Of a DNA stretch of 40,673 nt, positions 1-10,909 are shown one piece after another. The stretch spans positions 183,439,772 through 183,480,444 of the forward strand of contig JBOZIK010000001.1 in the NCBI GenBank assembly GCA_051453625.1, in the 5' to 3' direction. The position numbers and the translations under genes were made by a program. Numbering within the stretch: the first letter of the stretch is position 1; the number at the start of each line of letters is the position of its first letter. This DNA is from Welwitschia mirabilis. Its lineage: Eukaryota; Gnetophyta; Gnetopsida; Welwitschiales. The notes under the pieces are model-generated. The model was not told the origin of the DNA, ran no database searches, and was given only the letters and a program-made list of their open reading frames with translations.

Positions 1-320
1 AGATCCCATAAATTTTATCTTTTTATGGGGTAAAGATATGATTGCCCTCATGTCCATTATCTAAGGACATCCCAGTAGCAAATTAAATGCTACTACATTG
101 TCTATTATGTGGAATTTAGTGTTATTAACTTTTGAGCTAATTTGATAGGTAAAGTAACTATCCCTTTTAATTTGTCTTCCCAGTCATTAAATCCTTTGAT
201 CATCACACTTTTCTTTGTATTTAATAGATGATCCATTTTGAGCTTCTCAAGGCATGATGAACCTAAAACATTTAATTTAGCTCCACAATCAATAAAAAAT
301 CTACTTACTTTGGAGACTTA
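1..320 (-). pseudogene. gypsy retropepsin (aspartic protease) relic
   Basis: Minus-strand translation gives FFIDCGAKLNVLGSSCLEKL, where the catalytic D-C-G triplet is encoded at 282-290. This is followed by KGFNDWEDKLKGIVTLPIKL and, near the left edge, by NLLLGCP, then a stop where family members have Trp, then MDMRAIISLPHKKIKF. This matches the plant retroelement retropepsin layout: D-x-G, hydrophobic loop, G-x-LPI strand, and a LLLGRPW-like end. In the transposon the enzyme would cut the Gag-Pol polyprotein. At least one frameshift (near 110-120) and an in-frame stop show it is inactive. The fragment is cut by the window edge. Confidence 0.75.
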
Positions 321-794
321 TTATTTATAGATATGTAAGGCAGTTTAGTAATTATCATCTTCTTAGGGGTCGTAGAAATCTTGTGGTGTGAGAACTGAAT
401 TATCTCTTTATTTTCATTACTCTTTTTGGGCATGTACCTACTTTGAGATAGCTCTTCCTTTATGTGGTTGATTTTGATTAGGAGATGATTTCAAGCTCAA
501 ACACTTCTCACATATCCTTTCAAATGTGAGTCTATGGGGCTTAGAGTTTTCAATAAGGAAGGTCAAATAATGATACATCTCCTCTACTTTAGAGGGAAGC
601 ACCTATGTTGGTGTATGTAATAAAGGGATAGGATGAATTTGAGAATATTCTACTCAAACCATTGCTTTTAATTTTTACTTATTCTCTTGAATGAATTATT
701 ATAATGCTTTCTTACATTAATCCTAGATTACTAGAATTACATAGGGATTATCATTATTTTGAAATGCTACATTCTATGGTGGTTGTAATATAGG

Positions 795-804
795 NNNNNN
801 NNNN
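795..804. other. assembly gap (10 N)
   Basis: Ten unknown bases lie within the gypsy gag relic. The short fixed length suggests a scaffolding join or a gap of unknown true size. Confidence 0.99.
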
Positions 805-859
805 AAGCTATTCATTTATAACTGCTAAGATAGTGTCAAATTTTATGTCCTTTTGTTTT

Positions 860-980
860 CAATGATATCTTAAATAATGTGTTTTAGATTAAAGTAGTTA
901 TCAATGTGATGTCCTTAGATTCAATGGTACTCATAATACTTTGACTCATCATACCCTCTTGGTTTAGGTGCATTTGGTTT
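860..980 (-). pseudogene. gypsy Gag zinc-knuckle-like tail relic
   Basis: Minus-strand translation gives fragments resembling the Gag C-terminal pattern Y-C-x-Y-H-x3-GH-x3-C found in plant gypsy polyproteins. I read KYYEYH, then LGHHIDNC, then a Leu-Lys-rich stretch. The first knuckle cysteine appears to be lost. The domain normally binds the element RNA during packaging. The assignment rests on a short motif and its position between the gag core (1460-1892) and the protease (1-320). Confidence 0.45.
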
Positions 981-1459
981 CCTTTTTCTAATTGGAGGTA
1001 ATTGAATTTCCCTCTTTTTCAGTAACATTAAAAGGATTTGTCACAATGGGATATTTAATTTCATGAAACTCCCTTTGGGTTGAGAAATTTTAATTTGATT
1101 TTGAGGCCTATTTTTGCCTTGATTTTGAGGAGTGTATGTCTGTTGTTAAGGTTGTGGTGACATTAGTGGTTGCAATTATCATGGTGGAGGATAAAATGAT
1201 TGATAATAAGTCAATTGAGGAGGAAAAGCTTGTGGAGGAAAAGGGGCTTACAGTGTCATTGATACTATCATTAGGTTACCCATTAATTGGGACAAAAAAT
1301 TAGTCGAATTGGTTGATTGACGATAGCAACATTCTTTGGGGTGTTGCTTTTAGTGTTATTAGTATCCCTTTTGAATGATTCCCTTTAGGATGTATTACCA
1401 TACTTTATGGCTTCTTTCTCTTCTTTTACAACTTCGATTCTTTTTGCTAGCATGATAGC

Positions 1460-1892
1460 TTATTTGAAGGTTTCAAACAATTGCATTTTGAGATGTTCTA
1501 AAATGTATGGAATGCAAGACTTAACAAAGATATATGCCATATGAGAGTCTAAAATGAAGGTTTTTAGCTATAGGACAATGACCCTCCATCATCGTGCATA
1601 ATCTTGTACTGTTTTATTGAATTGTTGTTTCATTATAGTCAAGGAATCTAACATAACTCATTTTGTGATATTGATGGAATAATGTTGAACAAACATTTCC
1701 AGTAGTTGTTTTAAACTTCTAATCAAATGAGTTGGTATCCTATGATACCATTCGAGGGCTTGTTGTTTCAAAGATCAGCAAAATAGATGACATGCTATGT
1801 TTTGTTCGATGTTGTACATATGACATGCATGTTTATAGTTTCTTACATGCAGGACGGGGTCTTTTACATCTGTGAATTTCTTAAAGTCAGGC
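1460..1892 (-). pseudogene. gypsy Gag core (retrotrans_gag type) relic
   Basis: The minus strand encodes a recognisable Gag core. It begins with KFTDVKDPVLHVRNYKHACH, continues through an ACYFADL-like segment (a degenerate form of the usual A-x-x-W-F...L), then TIMKQQFNKTVQDYARWWR, and ends with CIPYILEHLKMQLFETF. In plant gypsy elements this domain forms the virus-like particle. Several in-frame stops and at least one frameshift interrupt it. The spacing from the leader and the downstream protease agree with a normal gag-pol order. Confidence 0.7.
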
Positions 1893-2525
1893 ATTTCATA
1901 GGTGATATAATTTTTTGAGGCATAGAGGGATGAATTGGAATATCATCACAGTCAAAATCTAAATAGTTTTTTTCAATTTTAGAGACCTTGTTTTAAGTTA
2001 TTAATGGCTTTCCAAGTGATTTTAAATTAGGTTGACTGAGAGTTTTATTTTCTACATGCCTATTTCTAGTAATTCTTCTCCATGTATAGAGTACTCGAAT
2101 AAGCTATCATCATCATCAACCTATTTCTTTGGGCCTTGTGCTTGTGGTTGTTTGTTGGATTTCTAGGTTTTCTTCATGATCCAATTCATTAATAAACTCT
2201 TTATTATTGCTTTTTTCATGAAGGAGTTTATTCTGACAAGCTTGAATCCTTTCCTAACTATTTAATCCTAACCTTTTGAATGCCATGACATGAATTTGTT
2301 CACTAGGATGGACAAGATATGAGTTCCAATATGCTCTGTAGTCTATGATGGCAAAGCTCATTCTTATTGAATGAGAAGTTTGTACATCTCCTCAGAAATG
2401 CATGTCTTTTTGCCTTTCACTGATACTCACATTATGGCTATTCTAAGTTTATGACAAGACAATGAAAAAAATGAATGTGAAAGACTTGACAAATTATTAA
2501 AAAACCCACTAGAGGGACCCTCCTT

Positions 2526-2534
2526 CTAGTGCCA
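2526..2534 (-). other. candidate primer-binding site of the minus-strand gypsy element
   Basis: Reverse-complemented, the site reads TGGCACTAG, followed by AAGGAGGG. It begins with the TGG expected to pair with a tRNA 3' CCA end and lies just upstream of gag on the minus strand. The tRNA species is not clear. The next TG that could be the LTR edge is about ten bases to the right, slightly further than usual. Confidence 0.45.
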
Positions 2535-2652
2535 AATTTTTTATGAGATTTTTTTTCCCTGTAAATAGTGGATTAGTTCTAATGTTACACAATAATACGT
2601 GATTTTGGTGGTTTGACAGTGATTTAAATGATTTTAAGCTAAACTTAACAAC

Positions 2653-3500
2653 TTGACCTCGTTTGACTGAAGTTGATCAACTTTAACTATGTTTGACTCT
2701 AGTTGACTAACTTAAACTCACTTTGATTGATGTCCTTTAACTCATTTTGACTGATTTTGACTGTCGTTTTGACTAGGNNNNNNNNNNNNNNNNNNNNNNN
2801 NNNNNNNNNNNNNNNNNNNNNNNNNNNNNNNNNNNNNNNNNNNNNNNNNNNNNNNNNNNNNNNNNNNNNNNNNNNNNNNNNNNNNNNNNNNNNNNNNNNN
2901 NNNNNNNNNNNNNNNNNNNNNNNNNNNNNNNNNNNNNNNNNNNNNNNNNNNNNNNNNNNNNNNNNNNNNNNNNNNNNNNNNNNNNNNNNNNNNNNNNNNN
3001 NNNNNNNNNNNNNNNNNNNNNNNNNNNNNNNNNNNNNNNNNNNNNNNNNNNNNNNNNNNNNNNNNNNNNNNNNNNNNNNNNNNNNNNNNNNNNNNNNNNN
3101 NNNNNNNNNNNNNNNNNNNNNNNNNNNNNNNNNNNNNNNNNNNNNNNNNNNNNNNNNNNNNNNNNNNNNNNNNNNNNNNNNNNNNNNNNNNNNNNNNNNN
3201 NNNNNNNNNNNNNNNNNNNNNNNNNNNNNNNNNNNNNNNNNNNNNNNNNNNNNNNNNNNNNNNNNNNNNNNNNNNNNNNNNNNNNNNNNNNNNNNNNNNN
3301 NNNNNNNNNNNNNNNNNNNNNNNNNNNNNNNNNNNNNCTCTAGTTGACTAACTTGGACTTACTTTGATTGACATCATTTGACTAATTTTAACTGATTTTG
3401 ACTATCATTTTAACTGATATTTGATAGTTCGGCTTAGTTTGATTAGGTTTGAATGTTGTATTTTGACAGAATTTAATTATGCTTTGACAGTTTAACTGGG
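2653..3500. repeat. TTGAC-rich degenerate tandem repeat, split by a gap
   Basis: Seven TTGAC pentamers occur in 2653-2777, and about six more in 3338-3500. The 81 bases at 2697-2777 align without gaps to 3338-3418 with 66 identities by eye, both starting with CTCTAGTTGACTAACTT. This shows a tandem or at least duplicated unit on both sides of the N run. Within each unit a shorter TTTGACT-like period of 10-20 bases is visible. The location is the probable LTR of the gypsy element. Confidence 0.7.
2778..3337. other. assembly gap (560 N)
   Basis: A run of 560 unknown bases is flanked by near-copies of the same repeat unit. Unresolved or collapsed tandem repeats are therefore the likely reason for the gap. 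An apparent open frame across it is an artefact of the N run. Confidence 0.99.
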
Positions 3501-4320
3501 TTTAACTGATTTTGAATAAGTTGTTGTGGCATTTGTTAACTAAGTTTGATTGAATTTGATCAATTTCATTTTGATAAAGTTCCTTGATGTTATAATATTT
3601 TCTTGCAATTTATTTTAGGCCTAAAAAGTTTTAACTATAGTGAAAATTTAAATGCATAAAAATGAGTTCTAAACTAAAAAAAAAAGGACTTAATAATAAT
3701 AAAAATCCAATAAAATATTATTTTTTTCTTTTTCAGAATATAAAAATATTTGTGATTTTTTTCTTGATTTTAAGAAAAGTTTAAATTTAATTCCTAAACT
3801 AGATAAAGACTAGACAAAGAGTAATTTTAAACATGATTTCAAAAAAATAATTTTTTTTCAAAATTAAAAGAAAAAAATGTTTTATAAACATAAGATGTAA
3901 TCCTAATTAATAGCTTTAAATAAAAACTCCTATTTAAGAAAAAAATTTTTCTAAATTTTTTTAAAAAAAAGCTTTTTTCAAATGTATAACTCAAAATTAA
4001 AAGGAAAAAAACATTCAAATGCCCCTTGTTTTTTAATTTAAAAAAATTCTTTACAAAATAAAAGTAAAATAAAAAAAAAAAGGATAAAAGAAAATAGACT
4101 TTTTTTTCGTTCCTCCGTTGATGCACTTCTATTTCTCTCGTTCTCTCATTCTTCTTTTTATCTTTTTTAGTTCTCGCGTTCATTTTTTATACCTTTTCAT
4201 GGATGCCTCATTTTCTATGCACCTCATTTTTTGGCACCTTCCTCCATCGACTCCATCGACAACCGCCCTATGCAGCACCTAGGGACATGCATTGCCAACA
4301 CAACATGCTAAGAAAACTAC

Positions 4321-6945
4321 CCCTAATCATCATTTCCACTAATTGCCTATTGTTTCTAGTCAACCCATCATAAAATATACTGATTTTCCTTCTTGGCTCA
4401 AATCTATGTTATAGGCATTTTTGTAATAAGTCCTTGAGTCTTTTTAATCCTTAGGAAAAAGTCTCATGGTCCTTTTGCTAATAGTTCATTATCTATTTTC
4501 TTAAGGAATTCATCTTATAATTAGGGAAAATTTTTGATATGAAGGTCTTATCTAGGTTGGACAATGATCTAATAGACAAGAGGTTGAGGGTGTAGAGACA
4601 TGATTTCACCTTTTCTTTTAAGGAAAATAAAAATAACGTAAGACTAAATATGTCAAACGGTGTTTGGATATTAGGGAAATGTTGATAAAAATGCATTTGA
4701 ATTTCCTAAGGTACAAGTATGGGTCTTGAATTTTAAACCATCAAAGTGAGGTAACGTTGGATGATAGAAGGCTTGAATTTTAACCTTTGATTTATGTACA
4801 GGTACCCTATAGATGAAGGTGTTTCTAATTATTACAATTAAAAGTAATCATAAAGAGTTTTATTAGGTTGATTATTGGAGGCATTGACCACCTATTGGAT
4901 AAGATAGTAGGTAGTTAATTGGTCGATTATATCGTGGTTTAACCATGGTCCATTAAAGGAAAATCCAGAATTAAGTGGATCGTTTGGATTTACTCATTAG
5001 TGAAATGAGAATGCTTGTTTTCTTTGATTTTTATTTAGGTTTTCTTAAGAGGTAGAGGCTTGTTCCCTTTGCGTGTCATCATGGAGTTGGTTTTAGTATG
5101 GGTTTATTTGTTTAGAAAAGGTGTCCATTTTGTTGAAAGGGTTTTTAATTAATCTTCCAGATTCATCATGGATATAAGGCATATAGGGTTTAAAACAAGT
5201 TTTAGATAAGTTTCAAGAATGTTTTTCATAAAGCTCAAAAGACAAAATGGTTTAGTTATTTTCATAGAGAACATAAAAAATGTTTTAGAGGCTTTGGATT
5301 AAAAAGGCTTTGGATAATTGGGTTTGACTTAACAGAAATTATAGAAACTCTTGCTTAATTACAAGTTACAATAAGAAGAAAGGAAAAAAGAGAAAGTTGA
5401 GAATATTGCTTTTGAAACTTCATACAAAAAAGTGGGAAGCAAGTAAGATCCAAGCTTTTATGGACTTATTTAATAACAATCCTTCACTCCAATCATATGT
5501 AGCACTATCCTAAAAAAAACCTAAGAATATCAAGTATGATGGCTCAGGTCATGGTGACATAATCTCATTCCCCATTTGAAGACTGATGAACTCAATTGCC
5601 ACTTGATCCTTTATAGCCTTGAAATAAAAATGGAAAGTAAGGATCCTAAGTACTCAAGATCCATGAAATTACTAAGACTTAAATAAAGTAATTATAAAAT
5701 TCACTTAAATGAAAATAGAACTTGATAGTTATGTTTTTATTTAAGCATCCCCAGTACAAAGTTATTCATGACTAGTAATCAAAAGAAAAATAGCTCTGAT
5801 GTATTGAATCAAAAAAAGGCATATTGCATCATAGATAGAAGAAAGTTGAAAGGACTTCTCAACCTATCCTTGAAAGCAAGCTCATGCCTTAAAGAAGTGC
5901 TTAGGAGGCCATCATGACTTGATGCTCTAAAGGTTCTATGCTTTTGCCAAACGAAGGACATTACAATGAAGGGTTTAAGGCCCTTTCATAGACAAAGATG
6001 GAGGTGGAGGATGGTTATAAGCCTTTGGATTATAGTGTTAGATGAGTGGTTATAAAATTATGCCATTAGGTAGGGTCTTTAGCATCTTTTATTAGGTAGA
6101 GATTATCATGACAAAGACAACACTTGATTCCTGAATGCCACTACTTTTGCTAACTATTATCATCTCTACATGTCTTCACCACCCTCCTATTCAGTAATGC
6201 CACATGTCACTGTTGTGTATCATAATCATCACTGCCATGCATTACCAAAGATTTACATTACTTCAAAGGTGAAATCGGATTAAATCCATAACTACATTTG
6301 ATAAATTTTACATGACATGTTAGGAACATGAGAATTGACGTGCTTTGTTCTTAAAGACTAGTGGTACCAGGTGACCTGAATGGCAGCATCAACGTTTTAA
6401 GCTATATTAATATCTTCCATTAAGATAAATTAGTTAATTGAATTTATTGTAAAGTTAATTTTTACATGTTAACACTTGAGAAGTCCATATTAATATTTTC
6501 TTCTTCCCTTAATGTAATGTGTGTTTTTGATTTAATACAGAGTAGTTGCTCACTTTTGATTTCAAGTTGCAAATAACTTTGTCCTTAAAATGCTTAGGAA
6601 AAACTATATTGTCAAGCTATATTTTTAACTTAGTGAATTTCATAAGTTGGTTAAGCCATTTTATTTGATGGATTTTGAATTTTATAAGTCCTTACTTTCC
6701 ATTATTATTTACGAGTGATAAAGAACCAAGTAATTATTAACTTTACCAATCGTCATACGATGAATGAGATCATGTTACTGTGAGTCACCATAACTTGATA
6801 ATTTAAGTATGTTTCAGGAATTTTCAAGATATCATTGGATTGAAGGCTTGCTAGAGGACAAACTGGGCTAAACCTTGGAGTTTATTTGTTTCCTTCCTCT
6901 CTAATTAAAGTTTCAATAACATTCTTAAACTCTTTACTTTCTTCT
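4321..6945. other. AT-rich intergenic DNA, no gene recognised
   Basis: About 2.6 kb with no open frame above background and no domain I can recognise on either strand. The composition resembles the flanking retroelements, so it is probably degenerate LTR or internal transposon sequence. The open frame at 4493-4696 (minus) has no recognisable motif. Confidence 0.6.
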
Positions 6946-7621
6946 NNNNNNNNNNNNNNNNNNNNNNNNNNNNNNNNNNNNNNNNNNNNNNNNNNNNNNN
7001 NNNNNNNNNNNNNNNNNNNNNNNNNNNNNNNNNNNNNNNNNNNNNNNNNNNNNNNNNNNNNNNNNNNNNNNNNNNNNNNNNNNNNNNNNNNNNNNNNNNN
7101 NNNNNNNNNNNNNNNNNNNNNNNNNNNNNNNNNNNNNNNNNNNNNNNNNNNNNNNNNNNNNNNNNNNNNNNNNNNNNNNNNNNNNNNNNNNNNNNNNNNN
7201 NNNNNNNNNNNNNNNNNNNNNNNNNNNNNNNNNNNNNNNNNNNNNNNNNNNNNNNNNNNNNNNNNNNNNNNNNNNNNNNNNNNNNNNNNNNNNNNNNNNN
7301 NNNNNNNNNNNNNNNNNNNNNNNNNNNNNNNNNNNNNNNNNNNNNNNNNNNNNNNNNNNNNNNNNNNNNNNNNNNNNNNNNNNNNNNNNNNNNNNNNNNN
7401 NNNNNNNNNNNNNNNNNNNNNNNNNNNNNNNNNNNNNNNNNNNNNNNNNNNNNNNNNNNNNNNNNNNNNNNNNNNNNNNNNNNNNNNNNNNNNNNNNNNN
7501 NNNNNNNNNNNNNNNNNNNNNNNNNNNNNNNNNNNNNNNNNNNNNNNNNNNNNNNNNNNNNNNNNNNNNNNNNNNNNNNNNNNNNNNNNNNNNNNNNNNN
7601 NNNNNNNNNNNNNNNNNNNNN
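6946..7621. other. assembly gap (676 N)
   Basis: A run of 676 unknown bases. Long open frames on both strands here consist almost entirely of N and are not genes. Confidence 0.99.
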
Positions 7622-8900
7622 ACAAGATAAGCAAAATTCTATGTAATTTCTATTAAGACATACAATTATCCCTGTGAAAAACTAATACTAGATATTTACA
7701 TACTTTATTTTAGTTCGATTATACTACACCATAAATAATTTAGTTGGGAGGTGTGTTAACATATAAAAATTGACATTTTATCAAGTATTTTGGACTAATT
7801 TATTATAGGTACAGATATTAATTTAATTATTTTATCATAAAAATGTCTTTTATTATTTCTTACATAATATTTAAACTTATGTGTTTTACCGTAATGATTT
7901 TAGACATTTTACTACATCCTAGAGAAAATGTTACAAATTGGAGATTATCTTATTGAAAATGATGGTAGTTGTAGTTGCTTGTATGATGGTGTTAGTCAGA
8001 TGAGAGCAATTACCTTCAGACTTATGATCTAGAGTTTTCATGGTGAAGAAAGTCATGTATGGTTGTGGACTTAGTCAGTTACTACATTAAAATCAATTGT
8101 TATCTTCCATGGTATGTGATGGTAACGCTAGAAGACATATGTAATTGACATGTTATAGTGGCATGAGAAGGTAACATTGGAAACATGTAGAGATAACACT
8201 AGCTGGTGAAGGAATCTAGCTCTAAAGGCCATGTATTAGACTCATTATGACAACCTCCATCAAACACTATAAAAGAAAGATATAACCAACCTACCTAATG
8301 CTACATGATAAAAAATTCCAGCTACCCCACCTAATAGAAAAAGACAAAGAACATCAATCATCTTAGGATTAACCTCTTCTATAAAAGGGCTAAGAATCTC
8401 AATTGTAAGTGACCATAGAATTCATCACTAGATGAGAGCACTTATACTTGGAGGAATAACTTCTTTTTCGTGACTTTCTAGTATCTTGATGTTTCATTGT
8501 AAGATTTAGATTTATTTTTCATTAATGTATTGCAATTTCTATTCTGATGATAAAAGTTAGTATATTTTCATTTCTTGATTATTAGTCTTTAATTAATTCA
8601 TACTAGTAATGCTTGATTTAAAGCTACATATTTATGTCAAGTTATTTATATTCTCGAGTAAGTCTCTTTTTTCATATTTTGGTTTCATAACTTGTAATAA
8701 TTTGATTCTTCTTGGGAATTATATCCTACTTATCATGCTTATGATCATGTTGTGAAAGGCCAAACTGATAAAGGAATTGCTTCACCACTCATGTGGTGAA
8801 TGAGAATACGTCATCCCTTAACAAATTTGGCATGTTTAAAGTTTAACTAGGAAATTACATTATGTCCTTGAACAGAGATCTTTGTTTGTTCAAATATTCA
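7622..8900. other. AT-rich DNA, possibly a degenerate LTR
   Basis: There is no coding signal. A TATA-like TATAAAAG at 8380-8387 on the plus strand is followed by T-rich DNA and possible polyadenylation-like AT stretches, which would suit an LTR promoter. However, no LTR partner, primer site or target duplication could be found, so this remains a weak suggestion. A perfect short inverted repeat lies at 8781-8800. Confidence 0.3.
8781..8800. repeat. perfect 8-bp inverted repeat with 4-base loop
   Basis: TTCACCAC at 8781-8788 and GTGGTGAA at 8793-8800 are exact reverse complements separated by TCAT. No function is implied by the surrounding sequence. Confidence 0.85.
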
Positions 8901-9119
8901 AGTTAGTCCTTCAAGTATTAAGTATGTTTTCCACACTTGCCTATTGAATTCATTCTTGCTTTTAACATTGTTTTAATCTTTTTGCTAGTTTAGAGAAGTG
9001 TTGTGTTGTCACTGTTATCTCTACCTCAATTTATCACTATGGATTAACGATACTGAGACTTCACTCTAATGTGAGTTGTTTTTAATTTAGTAAAAGTTGG
9101 CCTCGAACATGAAGATTTG

Positions 9120-9408
9120 CCACATTTGTTTGTCCATCTATTTATAGATGATATGTCGAAGCATACTACAACTTGATATTCATCATGTACCACAAACTCC
9201 TTTGTAAATAAGAAACAGACTTGACATCTTTGTTTGAAACTATAGCCTTTGGAAAGTCATGACGATATATAATATCTATAAAGAACAGTGTAGCAACTTG
9301 TGAAGAATAATTCATCCTGATATAAGGAATAAAATGTATCATCTCCATCTTTACCATGAGGGAATCATAACTTCTCTTGAAACAAAGTAGTCCCAACTTG
9401 ATGTTCAT
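9120..9408 (-). pseudogene. gypsy integrase core relic
   Basis: Minus-strand translation gives MEMIHFIPYIRMNYSSQVAT, then LFFIDIIYRHDFPKAIVSNK, then further on IDGQTNVAN. These correspond to the plant gypsy integrase core: the first catalytic region before HFIP, the FF...I-x-R-x-HGFP-x-x-IVSD-x-D segment with the second Asp, and the HPQTDGQTE-x-VN segment with the Glu. Here the second catalytic region reads VSNKD rather than VSDRD. The HPQT part is damaged by stops and the final Glu is replaced. The enzyme would insert the cDNA into the host genome. This copy cannot be active. Confidence 0.75.
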
Positions 9409-9664
9409 ACTCAGGTCCTATAATAACTTTACTGGAACTAGTAATAACATGTATAATTTTGCATTCTTTGATCCTTTCTTTACTTTGATAGATATAGCAA
9501 CTTCACACCATCTAACGCATATCCTTGTAGATGCTTGGTTGATGATAATAGTTCATAGGTTTTATCTAATCTACAATGTCCAATCATGTCTCCATAGTAT
9601 TTTTCCTGTAAAACATTCTTCCTTATTAATTTTTTTACAAATTCACAACCTTATGAATGTACTT

Positions 9665-9945
9665 CGAGATTTGTCAATCTGAATGGAATCATCAATCATT
9701 TATGCAATCCATTTGGAGTCTTGAGAGTTCTCTTCCTTTCATCTCCCTCTTTGACATGGATTTGGTGGTATCCACTCTTTAAGTCTATCTCACTAAAAAT
9801 AGATTCACTTATTATGCAACCTAAGATATCATTCATGTGAGGCATATGAAATAATACTTATGATTATCTTATTGATGGCTCTTACATCAACAAACATGTA
9901 ACACTCTTTGTTATCCTTCTTTGGAGTTAGTACCACTGGAATAAA
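9665..9945 (-). pseudogene. gypsy reverse transcriptase fragment
   Basis: The minus strand encodes PVVLTPKKDNKECYMFVDVR followed by AINK, matching the PV-L-x-PKKDG-x-RMCVDYRA-IN segment at the start of gypsy reverse transcriptase. After a scrambled stretch it reads VKEGDERKRTLKTPNGLHK, a stop, then LMIPFRLTN. That matches the ...KTAFRT-x-G-x-YEWLVMPFGLTNAP segment. The catalytic YxDD box is not recognisable, so the fragment stops before or within the palm. Frameshifts and stops prove inactivity. Confidence 0.75.
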
Positions 9946-10123
9946 ACATGATGACAAGATTTCTCTAATTAACTAATTATCTAACAACTCCTGTACTTAT
10001 CTACTCCTCTTTCATGCCTTAGATGTGCAAAATTTTGTAGGGAATCTGCACTAATGAATAGAGCTTTCAAAGTAGACAAGTTTTGATTGGTCATTTGCTA
10101 AATTTGACCAACAAATGTTGAAG

Positions 10124-10890
10124 TTATGGCCATTTTGAATTAGTATGTTTAATAGGAGTTACTTCTCTATATACTATGTCATAGACCTTTTTATATACCA
10201 AAGTGTTGACATCTTCATCATCATCTCCACATTGTGTAAAAATGGCATAAAGTTGCCTTGAAACATCTCTTGTATGTAGTTCCAAAATGTTGGAAAGCGT
10301 TGATGACCCTTTCAAACATGCTTCCACCAACATGTTGTAACTCCTTGCAAGTGAGTTGAAGTAATACTCACTTTTGTTTCTTTAGCATTGTCCACCATCT
10401 CAAAGTATTACTTCATGTCTTGGACCTACTCCCAAAGTTTTCCTACTTTCAAGATTCCTTTAAATGGAATCATGCTTACCAGGACCTTTTGTTTCATCTT
10501 CATTAACGCTTTCAAAAAGAGATTCTTCTTGTTGTTTGCACAAATTTGCATGTTAAACATCCTCCTTTCGGGACTCCTCCACCTTGGGTTAAACTAGCTG
10601 TAGAGGCTCTACCACAAGATCTCTTGCTAAGAGGACTCGTAGACATCATAATACACTATTTTTGCAACAATGTCGTTCTTCTTGCTCCTCATTATCTTCT
10701 GAAATTGGTTTTATAAGCTTAGGCATATAGTTGACACCCAACTTCGTCCCTAATGCCTCTATCATCCTTTGGATATCTTCCATCACTGATTTTTGCCTTG
10801 TAAGACACTTTAGCAAATGGGTAACCATTGGTTTCTTTGGTAGCACCCTTTTTGAAATGAAAGACAATAACCAACTTTACACAAACCCAA
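10124..10890 (-). pseudogene. gag-like leader region of the chromovirus-like element
   Basis: Two open pieces on the minus strand lie between the primer site and the reverse transcriptase: 10646-10867 (73 codons, charged, with a coiled-coil-like middle) and 10124-10333 (69 codons). I see no zinc knuckle and no clear Gag homology. The assignment rests on their position directly after the primer site. The region is shorter than a complete gag plus protease, which suggests deletion. Confidence 0.4.
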
Positions 10891-10895
10891 AATTT

Positions 10896-10907
10896 GCTTT
10901 GATATCA
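10896..10907 (-). other. degenerate initiator-Met-tRNA primer-binding site
   Basis: Reverse-complemented, this reads TGATATCAAAGC. It differs from the standard plant site TGGTATCAGAGC only by two G-to-A changes. It lies immediately inside the LTR edge at 10910, as required for priming of minus-strand cDNA. Confidence 0.8.
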
Positions 10908-10909
10908 AA

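Larger units (their letters stand above)
1..2526 (-). mobile_element. Ty3/gypsy retrotransposon remnant (gag and protease part)
   Basis: Read on the minus strand, this stretch runs from a short leader (about 2526 to 2400) through gag (about 2400 to 800) to an aspartic protease at the left window edge. Reverse transcriptase and integrase would lie beyond position 1. The order gag then protease, and the primer-site-like sequence at 2526-2534, give the orientation. The reading frame is broken by many stops and frameshifts, so the copy is dead. The protease type with a loop ending in LLLG(C)P and the gag with a zinc-knuckle-like tail are known from plant gypsy polyproteins. The clade cannot be fixed from this fragment. 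A 10-N gap at 795-804 falls inside it. Confidence 0.8.
2544..4200 (-). mobile_element. probable 5' LTR of the gypsy element (right end not located)
   Basis: The LTR of the minus-strand gypsy element should begin next to its primer site. A TG at 2544 (CA on the element strand) is the best edge. The stretch contains a TTGAC-rich repeat (2653-3500), a 560-N gap, an AT-rich section full of A and T runs, and on the minus strand a TATA-like sequence at 4191-4182. That TATA is followed by a purine-rich GAGAACGAGAG segment that could be the transcript start. No matching second LTR is in the window, so the outer end is unknown. The open frame at 3839-4183 (minus) is low-complexity Phe/Leu/Lys and I do not regard it as a gene. 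Confidence 0.4.
8950..10907 (-). mobile_element. chromovirus-like Ty3/gypsy element, internally deleted
   Basis: The minus strand carries, in order, a degenerate Met-tRNA primer site (10907-10896), a short gag-like region, a reverse transcriptase piece (about 9945-9665) and an integrase core (about 9408-9120). Only about 900 bp separate the primer site from the reverse transcriptase, where gag and protease normally need about 2 kb. Only about 250 bp separate the reverse transcriptase piece from the integrase core, so most of the palm, RNase H and integrase zinc-binding parts are missing. The integrase sequence type and the Met-tRNA primer agree with plant chromoviruses (Tekay/Del-like). Its LTR lies at 10910-11430. 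The left LTR was not found. Confidence 0.75.

Noticed and set aside
3839-4183. 114-codon minus-strand frame
   Set aside because: Phe/Lys/Leu low complexity from A and T runs in the probable gypsy LTR.
6882-7656. Long open frames on both strands
   Set aside because: Almost entirely N from the assembly gap. The same holds for 2757-3347 and 33911-34234.
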